A stretch of 33,356 nt of DNA. It comes from Azolla pinnata (taxonomy: Eukaryota > Streptophyta > Polypodiopsida > Salviniales > Salviniaceae). Below the pieces are notes generated by a model that worked only from the letters and a program-made list of their open reading frames with translations, ran no database searches and was not told the DNA's origin. Shown one piece after another: positions 1-13,443 of the stretch. Each line of letters begins with the position of its first letter. Within the stretch, counting starts at the first letter, position 1. The stretch is from positions 6,313 through 39,668 of the forward strand of contig JBBBWG010032098.1 of assembly GCA_037176905.1 (NCBI GenBank), written 5' to 3'. The position numbers and the translations under genes were made by a program.

Positions 1-204
1 ATTATACACGCACGTATGTACGGACGCATTTACACGTACGCATATACGTACATACGACCACTTCAGACTTTCATTTGCTACGCTCTATATACGTATCTGT
101 CTACTTACATACGTACGTATCTGTTTCATTATACACGCACGTATGTACGGACGCATTTACACGTACGCATATACGTACATACGACCACTTCAGACTTTCA
201 TTTG
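1..204. repeat. Two perfect 77-bp direct repeats, 127-bp period
   Basis: Positions 1-77 and 128-204 are identical base for base. They are separated by a 50-bp spacer rich in TACGTA steps. The first copy starts at the window edge, so the array may extend to the left. The unit is rich in ACGTA and CGTACG steps, which are locally self-complementary. The second copy ends 50 nt before the PCH2 start codon, so the repeat occupies the promoter or 5' leader. It has no convincing coding potential: the open frames across it are low-complexity Tyr/Thr-rich strings. Confidence 0.95.
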
Positions 205-253
205 ATTTTTTGCCATTTTCCCGCCGAAAAATCGTCGTCGTCTCCTCGTCGCC

Positions 254-3200
254 ATGGCGATGGCGCAGACCAGGAATCAGCTCGCCGGCGAAGCTCCTCT
301 CTCATCGGAAGATCTTTCTGCATCGTCACAGCCTTCTCCTCGTCCTTCTTCCCACGATTCCGCAGCGGCGCCCTCGCGCCTCGCTCAGCCTGCAAGTCCG
401 CTCGATAAGGTCGCGGTGTCAGGTGCTCTACATCTTCGCAAAAACCACATGCCTCTGTCCCTCTTGCGTGCTTTTTGTTTTTCTCTTTCCGAGTAGTAGC
501 TATGATTTCGTAAGAGTTTTCCGACACCTTCATGCAACGCTTGGTATGCTCCCCTTTGTTTCTATCCTCTGTAACTTTGTGAGAAACTTTCACTTTTGGA
601 AGCTCGTGTCCTTTCTTTCTCTCTACCTTCTGCTCATTTATTACTGAAATGTAACGCTTTTGTTTGCTTACCATCATATCTGAGTAATAGGCCTTTATCA
701 CAAATCTTTTTATGTTTGTACGTGATTTGATTTTAATGTGTTTATCTCTAACAGTGGAAGTATGCTTAAAATCGACCAGCGCTGTACGTCACGATGATGT
801 TCGTTTGGTTGTAGAGAGGTAAACTTCTCTGTAATCTCGCTATCCTCCATTGTGAACGTTGTTTCTCCTTGCTACACGATTGCTGAAATTTTTAACTCAA
901 TGCGTAACATAGCTCATCGAATTGGATACATTTTAATGCGACATATTAAACCATTTGATGTATTGGCATAACTCATAGGATGTATACGCAGAGAAATTCT
1001 TCTTTTTGGGACATAGCAGGTTTTCAAATGCCAATTCTCATTAATTGGATAAATTTCAGGTGTTTTATGTTACCCCATAACAGATAGAATGATTATGTTG
1101 ATTAAAGCCGCTCATTGATTGCATTATTTAAGAACTGGGTTTCAGGGTGTAAACTAAACTTTGCCAAGCATAACTCAAGACATGTATAACATGATATCAT
1201 AATAGTTTCGTAGTATTCATCTGGATATTCGGACTGCAAATTGTCGTAATATCCATCATTATAATCTATTTTAGTATTGATAAGATATGGTTTTATCACC
1301 TGTCTTACTTAGCTTATGCTGCAACCGATCAGGTCAAAACTTTATTCAGTTAGCAACTAAGCAGTAAGTGTGTTTTACAAACACTGAGTATTAGGGAACT
1401 TACTTTACTAACTTATCTAAATTTTGAAAATCTACAGATTGCATTTATTATAATCACCTTTTGCGCATTATTGTATCAATAGTCACATTGCAAAACATGA
1501 TTTTGACTGATTGATTTGGTCTCAGCTATCTAGTGATGTCACAGGAAGACAATCTTCATAGAAGAAGACTCTAAATCCTAGAGGTATTCGTGTTTGACAG
1601 CTGCACTTTTTGTATCGCAGGATGCTGGAAAATAGAAGTCTAAATTATGTGCAAGGTCCAATCTTGCTAACAGAAGAGGACGATCCATTCCTTCTGGAAA
1701 ATGTTGCAAGCATTTGCATTTCTGACATAGGTCTGTTAGAATGTTTGTTTTGCTCAACTTTAACTATCAAATTCTATGCATCCTTCAAATTTCCTGACCT
1801 AGTTTAATCTTAATGGGAAGTCTAGGAAATGAAGATTCCCTGGATGGGGTCCAGAGGGGTAGCAAGAATATACTTCCTTCGCAATTCGTTCTAAACATAC
1901 TTGTGTACCAGGTTAGTTATTTGCTTTAACTAGCTTCTTACAAAATGAATCGTGTTATTCAACCTTGTTTAATTCTCGTTCCCATCTCACATTACTCCGT
2001 AGTTCTAGCTCGGTTCTACTTCTTTCCGTGTGGTTGATAATGTCTACTATTAGTTAATAAACCTCTCTAACCCTGACTGTCTAGGGTTTCTAGGAAGTGA
2101 TTATGAAGGGTCAGGTTTTAGAATTTCAACCTTTTGTGCATGATCATGTTGCATTTCATCCAGAACAAAAACTGCCCTCGGAACTTTATTGTGGCATAAG
2201 AAGCAACATTGGTCTGGTTCTGTGTCCTATATTTTGAAATTTCTAATTGTTCTTAAGCAACAAAATCACCCTTATAAGATCTTATATTTAGAAATTGTTG
2301 CCTTAAAGTATTTTAGTAGTGGACCTTTGGAGGAAAAAGATCTTCTAATGTGATCCAAGATATTTGGTTACAAGATCTTGGATAATTAGGCCGCTCTGTT
2401 CTCTAACCACTTCATCACTTGCGAGAAGCAATGTAGGTATTTCCTTGGACACGGTCAACACTTTATGTGATGGTTTGGAACTTTTGATGAAGCATACTGC
2501 CTAAAGCAACGATTCTACCTTCATGGGGAATGTGGCCACTTGGGATCAGTCAGTCTTGTGTGGATGAAGGCTTGGCTGCATAGAATTCAACATCAAATTA
2601 GTAGGTTCTCTTTCTATGTCCCCACGTACACAGGGAGGCTTGGAAGCAATTTGGCTGTAACATTTTTGAGGACATAACAAAATTGGCATATATTGCCCTC
2701 AAGTATTGCCATTCAGGATATTAAAATAAAATAAAGGAAAACCAAATTGTTAAGCTGCGGCTAGGCTATGATTTCGGCTCACAAGAAACCATTGGCGATT
2801 TGTATATATTACTTGTAACTGAGTGGCTCACAACAGACCATTGGTGATTTGTATAAATTACTTGTAACTGAGTAGCTCACAAGAAGGAACAAAAAATTGA
2901 AGGGGTTTCAGCTGATTAGAGATTTTACATTGATGATTGTCCTACTTCATTTTAGGAACTTTGTTCTGTTTACCCCAAATTAAATAAGTTTAAGCAGATG
3001 GAAGTGCTGCTTCGGTAGCAGCCAAACTTTCATTACTCTGTTAATACTTTTGAACTACAGCTTAATGATGAAGGAGCAGGCGAAGAGATGAATGATGATG
3101 AGGATATTGCAAGTTTCCAAGATTGGGCTCTTCCTGCAAAGGAATTTCATGGTCTTTGGGAAAGGTTCGTTTCTATGCAGTTTACATTAGCATCTTAAGC

Positions 3201-6200
3201 TTGTACTAAGTTGAACAGCTTCTTACTGTTCTTTTTTCAGTCTCATATTTGATGCAGATGTCAAGCAGCGTTTGGTGCGTTATGCAGAGGTAGCTTTACT
3301 GTTTGCTGACAAATCAGTCAACTCTAATCTGGTCTCATGGAATAGGTATTTATACTAATCTGATCTGTCTCCTATATATTTTGTCTACAGGCACGGTTAT
3401 CTCATATTATTTACTCACAATTTTGTCATGTCTAATTTTTCTTTGTTGTGATCTACATTTGGGTTGATTTTTGTGTGATGCCTTGTGTATTGTTTGGCAT
3501 CTTTGTTTTATCACTATTTCAGTGCTATACAACCTTTTATGACACGATTTTATTCAGATAATATATTGATGAGATGATATTCCCTTGCAGTATTTCCTTG
3601 GGTACTGAATTTATGATTATCTCGTACTTGAATTCAGTGCCCACGAGTGCTTGATTCTTTTTCTGGCAGTGACACATGATGCTCAAAAATAGACTGACAA
3701 ATGAATAGTTTTTACATTTCTGCGATTGGAATATCTGGTCTGCTAAATAATTGCTAAAAATCTGGAAATCAATGATCTATGAATTCTTGGCAGGGTAATT
3801 TTGTTACATGGACCCCCTGGAACTGGCAAGACATCATTATGCAAGGCAATCGCACAAAAACTCTCAATTCGTTTAAGCAAAAGGTTCTTTGCTTTCCTTT
3901 GCATATTTGTGGATGGCTGGAACTGGTTTAGTTATTTCACATACTTGTTGAAGTTGCGTTGCGGGTGTATTACCTACTAGATTTAAACTTTGAATTGCAA
4001 AACTGTGTCAAAGCACTGTGTTTTCTAACTGCTGCATAAAAATGTGAAATGAAAATAATGCATGCTAAACACGATGCAGTTGAGTTTGTGTTATCTATCT
4101 GTATTTAGCTTAAACATAATGTTTATCTAGTTGTTGGCTGATCTATGCAAACATATAAACTATCTATATTTTTTGCACTTAACATACTGCTAATTTACAT
4201 GGCTAATTGGAAACTTCATTGTTATTGTTCAAAGAATTAAATGGGGGTACTAAGAAAGAGAACACTACCAGATATCCAGAATCACGGCTGTTGGAGATCA
4301 ATGCACATTCTCTTTTTAGCAAGTGGTTCTCAGAGAGTGGGAAGTTGGTATGATCCATACATAATGGTTTGTTTAATGAAAATGCAATTATTTTCGTTTC
4401 ATGTATTTGTGCATTATGCTACTGTGTTGATTTGATTCGATTATTAATTTGAGTAGAATTGACCTTATTCAATTTTCATTTATTTGTTACCTTACTTTTG
4501 CTTCTGCGAGATGACTGGTTTAGGGTTATGATGCCCATATCTTTGTTTGGTATTCTTGACAGTATTTTGCATCTCTGATTTTAAGCATGTATAGGTAGTT
4601 TTAATGCAATTATGAATTAATACCAGGTGAAGCGTATTATTTTAGATGCTATTGAAAGACTTCTGTAAGGGACAAGCGAGTATATGTATATGAAATATTA
4701 TGAATGATCTGTCCCCTTGTAATATCCAACTGTTTATTGATGCTAGATTTATCTTTAACTTGAGGGAATCTGTTTTATTAACTGAGTTTATTTCAAGTAC
4801 GCTTGATCCATTCTGCATTTTAGGAATCTAAGGTCATCGACAAGCGCTTGCCACTGCACTCTAACTTCAATTGTCTGAAGTGGCCAACATTATCTATAGT
4901 GACGCACTTTACGTCTCTTCACAATTTTCTGTGCTTGTTTAGTTATTTTAGTGCTGCCCCTACCTTTCAGGGTTTGTGCCGGTTGTTTACAGAGTTTCTG
5001 TTTAAGGAGACTAGGGTATAAATCTTTTTCCATAAAAATATATTCGTCCATTGAGAAGATTGTCAGAAATTGTAGCCACATTTAGTTCACTAATGGAAAT
5101 ATATTTTCTGTAAAAAACGAGACTGCCAAAATTCTCTAATAGAAAACAGAAATCACAAATATGCCCAAGGAATACAACCAGTAAAACCTCTGGCAACGAA
5201 ACCCAAAACTTCCCCTTTATAACCCAAAGCTCCGAAGATCTTTATAGCAGTAGGTTTATTAAGTTTCAGTCAGCACAATCCATTTCAGCTCTATTATTTT
5301 ACTAACAAATGGTCTCCCAAATATTTTCCCAACATTTACCAGAAGTACAGTGTACAACCTACAAATGAGAAACTACGTTGTGCAATATATGCATATACTG
5401 CACAAATGCCCTTCATTGTTGAGGGCAATGAAAACAATGAAGAATAACAAAGTCTTTCTTGATATTCCCTTAGTATCACCCCATGGATTGGATTAGTTTA
5501 TTTCTGTATGAGTTATTTACTTTTTATTGCTTGTATTATATCAATTAAAGACTGAGGTTTTTCTCAAATCTTAATGTGAAGCTTTTCTTTGGATCCTTAA
5601 CTGTTATAGTTCTCCAAAATGATGTAAATTTCATTTGCATATGTTTTTTGCAGGTCACAAAACTTTTTCAGAAAATACATAATTTTCTTGAGGAAGAAGA
5701 TAGCCTGATATTTCTTCTTATAGGTGGGTAATGCAAATAAATTTTTGTTGGAAATTCGAAATTACAATGATTCTCAGGTATTCCAGTGTTAACTGGTGTT
5801 ATCACTAATTGTGAACCCAGAATTTGGTGGTTTTCTGGGTTTCCAATTAAGATGGCTCAACATTTCATCCTTGTATCTAAGCACTAGAACGTGCCTGTTG
5901 TTAACCTCCTTATCAGTTGCATCAGTTACCATTCTCATCTTTCCTCATGGGCACCATATCAACTCATAGAGAACACAATCAATTGTTTGCAGTTACTTCC
6001 AGATGCAGAAATGAGGCTTGGCATCTAGATATGCTTCACCTTTAGTGTTAATGATAATTTTCTTAAGAGTAAAAAATAGCATACAATCCAATCAATTTTC
6101 ACATTTGGTCATTGTTATTTTCTCCTTCAGCTGATTGTAGATTGATGCATCTATTAACATGTTTTGTGCACTAAAAATTGACATGTAATGGATTTGACCA

Positions 6201-7433
6201 GATGAGGTTGAAAGTTTAGCATCTGCCAGGCAGGCTGCTCTTTCAGGATCTGAACCTTCAGACTCCATTAGAGTATGTATACACTTTGTGTTATTTCTGA
6301 AAATCATTTATTATTTCAAAGCTTCATTAGACTCCATCCACAGGCAAGCACGGGAAATGTATACTCTGTATGTTCATTTCATTTTAAATGCATTCATGCT
6401 AGTGCAAATGCCAGGACATTCCTTTTAGCTAAGTGAAATATTTGGTTTTCTACGTCAGGTGGTCAATGCCCTTTTGACACAGCTAGATAGATTAAAATCA
6501 TGCCCTAATGTCATTGTTCTTACTACTTCGAATATTACAGGAGCAATTGGTAAGGGGCCATGTACTATATCAGAGACCATTGGTTTCATTCATGACATAC
6601 TTGTAATTACACGGTAATTTTCTCTGCAGATATTGCATTTGTTGACCGGGCAGACATAAAGGCTTATGTAGGGCCCCCATCGCTTGTTGCTCGTTATGAA
6701 ATCCTTCGATCTTGTATGGAGGAACTATTTAGAGTTGGTCTACTTACATGCAAATCAGTATGACATTGTTCAACGAAGTTGATAATACCTTGGTTCATAT
6801 AATTTATGTGAGCTTTAGATACAAGAAACAATTGTAAATTCAGTGCATTATCTTTGCAGCAGAGTGGAAATGGAGTGATGCTTTTAAGCTATGATGCTTT
6901 ACTCTCTTTGGCTGAAGTTGAAGAAGAGCTCGGACACTCAAAGTCTCTTTTGGCGATAGCTCAAAATACGGAGGTGTGTCCTCTTTAGTTAGTTCAAGCT
7001 AATACTTTGTTTTCCCTTCTGAAGATATTACATTTATAAAAACAAGCTAATAATAAATTGAATATTTTCTAAGGTTTCATGAAAAAACATCAGCTTGATT
7101 TTTTATCAGAACCCTGCTTGGTTTTGAAAATGGCATTGATCTTTGTAGGATTACAGGAAAACAGATGTTTAGTAATCCTGTAAAAATCTGTAAAAGATGC
7201 ACAATTTTTGCAATAAATTATTCACTACAAAGGTAATAAATTAATTTGAAGATCCTAAACCCGATTGGTTTTTGCTATTTTAGGGGTTAAGCGGTCGATC
7301 TTTACGCAAACTTCCGTTTTTGGCATATGCATCCATGCCGATCACAACATCAGCTGAACTGTCAAGGTTTTTCATCTTCTTAGACATTGCAGCCAAGAAA
7401 GAAGTTAGTGAGTTCCAGAGCATTAGAGTGTAA
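254..7433 (+). CDS. PCH2: PCH2/TRIP13-type AAA+ ATPase (pachytene checkpoint protein 2 homolog)
   Basis: Exons by GT-AG splicing with consistent phase: 254-422, 755-818, 1621-1730, 1826-1911, 3061-3164, 3241-3345, 3794-3883, 4272-4347, 5654-5723, 6202-6272, 6459-6549, 6630-6757, 6860-6973, 7284-7433. They give 475 aa, the usual size for plant PCH2. Seen: Walker A GPPGTGKT at 219-226, Walker B ending in D292-E293, sensor-1 Asn340 in TTSN, arginine-finger candidate R352 in VDRAD, and sensor-2 GLSGRSLRK at 427-435. The N-terminal 200 residues match the family's substrate-recognition domain. Known role: hexameric ATPase that, with p31comet, unfolds HORMA proteins (ASY1, MAD2) in meiosis and the spindle checkpoint. 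The start codon lies in a good context (GCCATGGC); Met3 is an alternative. All catalytic residues are intact, so the gene looks functional. The least certain boundary is the 1826 acceptor, in a poorly conserved acidic loop. Confidence 0.96.
2776..2888. repeat. 49-bp tandem duplication in PCH2 intron 4
   Basis: A unit beginning GGCTCACAA and ending with TTACTTGTAACTGAGT is present at 2776 and again at 2825. A third partial start follows at 2874 (AGCTCACAAG). Period is 49 bp with a few substitutions. It lies inside the longest early intron of PCH2, far from the splice sites, and has no evident function. Confidence 0.85.
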
Positions 7434-8415
7434 GGGTGAGAACTATAAAGTTGGAAGTGCCTGCACTACTGCCCTGAACAGCTAAACCATGAAAGAAACA
7501 TCCACATGTTTAACAATAAAATCCTATCCACCATGCATCAAGATGATGGGATGCTCTGATTTTCATATCAATTGGAAATCTTCAAAGAAAAATGTGGTAA
7601 ATTTTGGAAATTCATACACTTGACATTTTGGGATGATTTTTGTTACGTAGGATGTATTTTATTGCCTCAGGTTGCAGTTTATTTAGAAGGTCAAAGGGTA
7701 ACATCTGTTGGGACACCTCCTTCATAATGTACGTTTGTCAATACACATCTCTATATTCATAAGCAAGCTGAGTTTTTTTAATCGGAAAGCTCCCTTTTAC
7801 TGTCACAGGTTTGTAAAATTTGTGTGCACCTTTGTAAATGAAATCCCACTCCTGAGGCGTCAAACAATGGTGTTTGAGATAAAGAAAAATGCAACCGCAA
7901 ATCAGGTTACAGATTAGAGCCTTCTTGGTTCCATTCATTATTTAGATCAACATCATTCGGCTTTGTTGTAGAGGCACAAAAACACACAGTAATCAATCAT
8001 ACGTTTTCAGAGGCATGGATTTCCTCGGTGTCAACTGAACCATGTTGAAGCCACAGGTTGTTGCAAGAAGTTTAAGACGACCATGTCAAAGTATGACTTG
8101 AACGTTAATGATCATCATAAGACGGATGCCAACGTTCACATAATTTGTCAAGAAAAAGCAGACCATCTCATCTCATTCTGAAATACAGAGGGATTTCTTT
8201 GCCAATATGAACAAAAACATTGGCCCTCCTTATTTTGACCACTCTCTTTGCACTAAGAGAATCGATCAACTTTACCTGGTGTGTGGTAAAGATGCATGCT
8301 GTTGCCACTATTTTAATACAGGATAAATCGCAAAAGAATCTAAAAAATGCATGCGTTTCTCAAGGTAGAAGATTATTGGCATTAGTTCAAATGGTGGAGA
8401 ATGTGCTGCGATATT
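7434..8415. other. Convergent intergenic spacer (two 3' ends)
   Basis: About 1 kb between the PCH2 stop codon and the GalDH stop codon, which face each other. It should hold both 3' UTRs and poly(A) sites; AT-rich A/T runs are present but no single signal is decisive. Open frames here are short and unlike any protein I recognise. I see no RNA gene or element. Confidence 0.6.
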
Positions 8416-11376
8416 TCAATTGTTTTCTTCTTTGCCACTCTTCCAAGTGATGTTTTTAACTGGCGCAAGAATAGCATTGACCTCTTCCAGTAGCTCGAGA
8501 TCTGGACCTTCGTTCTGCTCGACTTCAATGGCAGCCCTAACATTCTCTCGTACCTATCAGACATTGAAGGAAACCAAATGAGTTCCAACCTAGAAGCAAA
8601 AGAAGATAAGAAGATTATAGAAAAAAAACAGAGGAAGGAAATTTTATTTGATGTTTGCATGATTAAGCTCTCCTTTAATTTTACTCACAGTGGTCTTAAA
8701 AATTTCGTTTCGTGCACATGCTCAAATTGCATTATACACAACACCTTTACCTGTTCCACAGAGTTCATTCCTACGAGAGTGGTCGCAATATCTCGATTTT
8801 TCAGGGCAAATTGCAATGCTAGTTTGGATATATTCTTCTCTTTCTGCTTGCAGTATGCTGCTGCTGAAGCACAGGCAACCTTAGAGGCAAAATATGGAGA
8901 GAAATTTAGCAAGCAAGCTCTTAAAGAACACAAACGGATAATCTTTCATATAAAAAGCTAAGGGCAAAAGTGTAAATCAGAAAGCAAAAAGTGGGAAGAA
9001 TTTACATACCCGCAATTCTGAGGAAGCTGGATGCCATGTTTGTGGTCCAAGCTCAGTAAGCAGACCCATAGATAATGGCGATGCACTTATGATTCCCACT
9101 CCTTTGCTTTTCAAGAAAGGCAATAAGGTCTCTAACGATGTGTCATTAAGGCTATAATGACAATATGAGAGCACAACATCTATCGTCCCCGGAGGTACTC
9201 TATCCAATACGTATTCAAACACCTTCAAAGGCAATCCAGTGATGCCAATGAAATGTATCTTTCCGCTCTCCTTGAGCTTTATAAGGGCTGGGATTGTTTC
9301 TGATATCACCTATCAATGCAAAGATGGAAATGTTAAGGATAGGTTTACAAGAGCACATCCAGATAGATATGCTTGCAATTTGGGAACTTCTCAACTGGTA
9401 GATCGAAACATGTTTATAAGGGAATATCATAGCAACACAAGTTTGTCTCAGAAAAGCTTGATGATACCTGGTCCAATGATCCAAACTCAATGTCATGGCA
9501 TTGCAGGATGTCAATATAATCAAGGTTCAGGCGCTTCAAGCTTTCATCAACACTTTTTGTGACACGATCCGCACTAAAGTCGAAACCATCAATATAGCGG
9601 CCACATTTGGATGACACAACATATTTCTCTCGTGCCAATGGGATGGTTTTCAGTGCTTTTCCCAAAACTTGCTCGGATAGTGTGCCACCATAGTACCTTA
9701 TACATATAAATAAAGAGAAACAATTATGCAAAACAATCTACACCAGAGAAACACACAAAGCTAGCACCTACATTTGTAGCTAGATGTAAAATCAACTATG
9801 AAAAACATCGCGAGATATTCCATGCAAAAGTGAAACCAATTGGTATGTGTGATATAGGAAGTTACATAGTAGTGCAAAAGTTGGAAACAGAAAAGATGAC
9901 CAAAACAACCAGAAAAAGAAAGCCATTTCCAATTCATTTGAATTTTTCTACAGAGGTCATCTATTTTAGTTATCTCTTACGCAAAACAAAGTGGGAAAAT
10001 GTGGACTGTAGGCCTTACATGTATGTTAGATAGTGGCCTTGGCAGCCTTCAGAGCAGACATTACAGCTTGCCAAGAAGCGTCACGAACTTACAAAGACGA
10101 GTAGTTAGTCGGGACAAGTTTATAATTTGAATTCACGGCCTCTGAAAACTCTCCAAGTTTATAATTTGAATTGTAATTTTCATAACATTTTAACATCTCT
10201 CAGGCGAAGCTAGCTCGTAGCTCTATATATTGCTTTGCATACTCTTGAGCAAGTTGTTTTGAAAATCTAGCTGTAAAAATAGCCCAAGGGCATTTGAAAT
10301 CCTCAGAAAATGACTCTTTTCTGCCAGCATACTGATTACCTTTGCTGCCATCCTGTCTTTTTGAGACTTGGCATACCTCTCGAGAAGGAAAGCAATGAAC
10401 AAAAACCCTAAACACTACACCATCCTCCTGGTGGGATTTCTATTTTTGACTTGCCATTATCTCTCAACATTGCAGAATAATCCGAAACCCTAAAAACATT
10501 CCTTTAAAATACGTGGGGTTTTGGAGCCCTTTTTTGGTTGTTTTTTTAGCAGTAATTATGTATTATGCCATGCATCTAATGATGCGGCCAGGGTGCAACA
10601 TTCTGTAAAACGCCAATTAAACACTCATCCATCCAATCCGCAGTATTCTCCCACCTCATACGGGAATGGGTTTCTCATCAGCAGTTTTATCTTGTGCACC
10701 CACTTATTTAGATGAGATCTTCTTCCCAAGTATCAGTTGCACGCGGAAATCTGGTTTTTATTTTAGCCCCCAACTGCCTTATACAGGTTTTCAGCCGTTT
10801 GCCCAAAATACCATTGTTCAACATCCGGAATGAGCAAACGAATGGCATGCTAAGTAACAACATTTCAATTGGGCAAAGAGCACACGGAATCAGGATCGAT
10901 CAGGGACATATGATTCATACCTTTGTCTCTCTCATCAAAGGAGATGAATTGACCGCATAGTAGCTGGAGACAAGGGGGCAAATAGCTAAACTTAAGCGCA
11001 TTTTAGGGAAGGGAAGACCAGAAATACTTAGCGGTGTTTAGGGCGGGGGAGGGGCTGTTCAAACTGCATATGCATGTGTTTGCGTGTGTGCATGATCAGT
11101 TGAAACTGCACCTCGGAAGGCAGGAAACAGATCCAGATGCCTTTAAAGCAAAGATCAGGTTGAAGTCACAGTGCTAATCTGAAAGCTCTCGAGCAGCTAG
11201 ACTTACGGAGAGGTGTCGAAGAAATTGATGCCGAGGCGAGCGGCTTCATGAACAGATTCGATCGCGTCTTCCTCCCTGACGTTGCCGAACACGTTGCCGA
11301 GGGGAGAAGCGCCGAAGCCGAGCCTGCTGACAAGGAGCCCTGTGCTACCCAGCTCCGTGTAACCCAATCTCGCCAT
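8416..11376 (-). CDS. GalDH: L-galactose dehydrogenase (ascorbate biosynthesis)
   Basis: Exons in transcript order: 11376-11207, 9696-9468, 9309-9010, 8879-8751, 8553-8416, giving 321 aa. It is an aldo/keto reductase that oxidises L-galactose to L-galactono-1,4-lactone with NAD, the penultimate step of the Smirnoff-Wheeler vitamin C pathway, in the cytosol. Seen: N-terminal strand with GFGASPLGNVFG; AKR tetrad D54 (NFFDTSP), Y59 (PYYGG), K87 (SSKCGRY) and H124 (QCHDIEFG); later ITGLPL, SYCHY, ISASPL.MGLL and WHPAS motifs; C-terminal tail PVKNITWKSG. All match the plant GalDH family closely along the whole length, rather than other AKRs. Intron 1 is long (about 1.5 kb) and carries no other gene. 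The start codon is 18 nt downstream of a long GA/CT tract. No frame damage is visible. Confidence 0.97.
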
Positions 11377-11391
11377 CAGAATATACCTCCT

Positions 11392-11547
<156 letters not shown>

Positions 11548-11793
11548 ACACTCTTCTTCAATGGATCTCTGTCAATCCCCTGAATTCTTGTGAGTGTAGT
11601 CTGTGTATGCAGAGAGAACGAGAGAAAGCGAGGAAGAGATTCCCTGCTCCAAGATGCTTCAAGAAAGCTCAGGCCATGGCAGCATCTCCACCATTCCTCT
11701 CCTTCCTTCCTCTCAAAATGCCCACAATTCCTTTCTTCTTCCTTGGATTAGGGTTTTAGCGCCCCAAGATAATTCTCCTGTTTCTGGAGGCCT

Positions 11794-12510
11794 GATTAGA
11801 GCTTAGGGTTAGGTTAATCGCCATCCTAACCGGCACGATTAGAGCTTAGGGTTAGGTTAATTTCCATCCTAATCGGCACGATAAGAGCATTCGGATCAGG
11901 TTTAATTTCCATCCTAATTGGGGGCATGATCAGAGCTTGGGGTCAGGTTAATTACCATCCTAACTGGGGGCATGATTAGAGCTTAGGGTTAGGTTAATTA
12001 CCATCCTAACTGGAGGCATGATTAGAGCTTAGGGTCAGGTTAATTACCATCCTAACTGGGGGCATGATTAGAGCTTAGGGTCAGGTTAATTACCATCCTA
12101 ACTGGGGGCATGATTAGAGCTTAGGCTTAGGTTAATTGCCATCCTAACTGGGGGCATGATTAGATCTTAGGGTTAGGTTAATTTACCTCCTAACTAGGGG
12201 CATGATTAGAGCTTAGGGTTAGGTTAATTTCCATCCTAATTGGGGGCATGATTAGAGCTTGGGGTTAGGTTAATTGCCATCCTAACCGGGGGCATGATTA
12301 GAGCTTAGGGTTAGGTCGATTGCCATCTTAACTGGGGACATGATTAGAGGTTAGGGTTAGGTTTATTGCCATCATAACCGAGGGCACGATTAGAGCTTAG
12401 GTTTAGGTTAATTTCCATCCTAACCGGCATGATTAGAGCTTGGGATTAGGTTAATTGCCATCCTAATTGGCATGATTAGAACTTGGGGTTAAGGTTAATT
12501 GCCATCTTGA
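11794..12510. repeat. 16-copy minisatellite, 43/46-bp units with telomere-like core
   Basis: Units begin GATTAGAGCTTAGGG at 11794, 11837, 11880, 11928, 11974, 12020, 12066, 12112, 12158, 12204, 12250, 12296, 12342, 12388, 12431 and 12474. Spacings are 43, 43, 48, then ten times exactly 46, then 43, 43. Each unit carries TTAGGGTTAGG followed by a CCATCCTAAC segment. Units at 12020 and 12066 are identical, so part of the array is recent. The short units at both ends lack three G residues before the CATGATT or CACGATT junction. The array is non-coding and lies about 420 bp upstream of the GalDH start. Confidence 0.95.
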
Positions 12511-13273
12511 TCGATCGAAGGCATACACGCCATGTCGAGAAACCATGTTTTGTACGAGCGCTCGAGGCAGCTTCCCACATATCGTCCTGGGACAGATCCC
12601 CAGAACCAGAACTGGTATATCACGGATCTACTAACGATGAGCAGTATTCGAGAGAAGATTAGAGGGAACGGGAATGGATTAAGGGTGAGGATAACCACAC
12701 CAACCACAGAATACGATCTTCCATGTTCCATTATTATCTTGGATTACACCTCGGAAGTTTACAGATGTCGATCCGATCACAAAGAGCCTAGCCTCGTCAA
12801 TAGAGTCTTCACAACGTCTCAAGATGTGTTGTGAAAAGACTTAGTTGATCCCTTTCATACAAGTAGACTCCGTAACCATTAGTATGTATACGATATAGGT
12901 TTGTCCTAGTCCTAGGAAAATCGGTTTCCCACTTAGCGTCGATTATAAAAAGATCCTGGGTTTTGGTCATGTGTCACGATCTGGCCCTCCGTGGGTCCTT
13001 CTAGGAGCCCAAGGGCTTTCTGTCCCATAAGAGGTGATCGAAGCATCGTAGCAAGCCGTGATTTTGTTTTGAAGCCGTCTGTGAGTCGCAGGGGCCCATT
13101 GATTCTGCGGTTGCAGTATCGTAACAGCGACAGCAAGTGGGGCCCACAGGAGCTAGACCACCGCGTAAAAGACGTGCTAGATTCGTCAAAACTCGGGGCA
13201 AATACGCGGCCAAGAAACGGAAATAGGAAATAGAGTCTGGGCCAATCTGACCTTGCTCCATGATGAATCGACA

Positions 13274-13288
13274 CCCCCCCCCCCCCCC
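13274..13288. repeat. Homopolymer of 15 C
   Basis: An uninterrupted run of 15 cytosines within the GC-richer part of the spacer. Such runs are unstable and are often miscounted in assemblies, so the exact length is doubtful. Confidence 0.9.
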
Positions 13289-13401
13289 ATTTACCCTGGT
13301 GAGTTGGCCAACCTGATCCTGTTAGAACTCGAAAAAGCGCCATCATGGATCGATCTAGTCAGCTCTATCCCCGTTTCCGGCCCCATATCTGGCAAGTTTG
13401 G

Positions 13402-13443
13402 TGGCCAAGTCATGAGTAAATGGTGGAGGGAGGGTTCGAATCC
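13402..13443 (+). mobile_element. Possible pol III A/B-box pair (tRNA-derived SINE relic)
   Basis: TGGCCAAGTCATGAG at 13402 resembles a pol III A box and GGTTCGAATCCCC at 13433 is a near-perfect B box. Their start-to-start spacing is only 31 bp, shorter than in a tRNA, and flanking acceptor and T-stem pairing is absent, so this is not a working tRNA. A degenerate SINE head or chance match are both possible. Confidence 0.3.

Noticed and set aside
11794..12510. CRISPR-like regular repeats
   Set aside because: The whole 46-bp unit is repeated with no unique spacers, there are no cas genes, and the window is a plant genome. It is a minisatellite.
12532..12834. 100-codon plus-strand open frame after the minisatellite
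   Set aside because: No recognisable motif, no splice-linked exon, and an equally open frame on the other strand. It may be element debris but cannot be supported as a gene.
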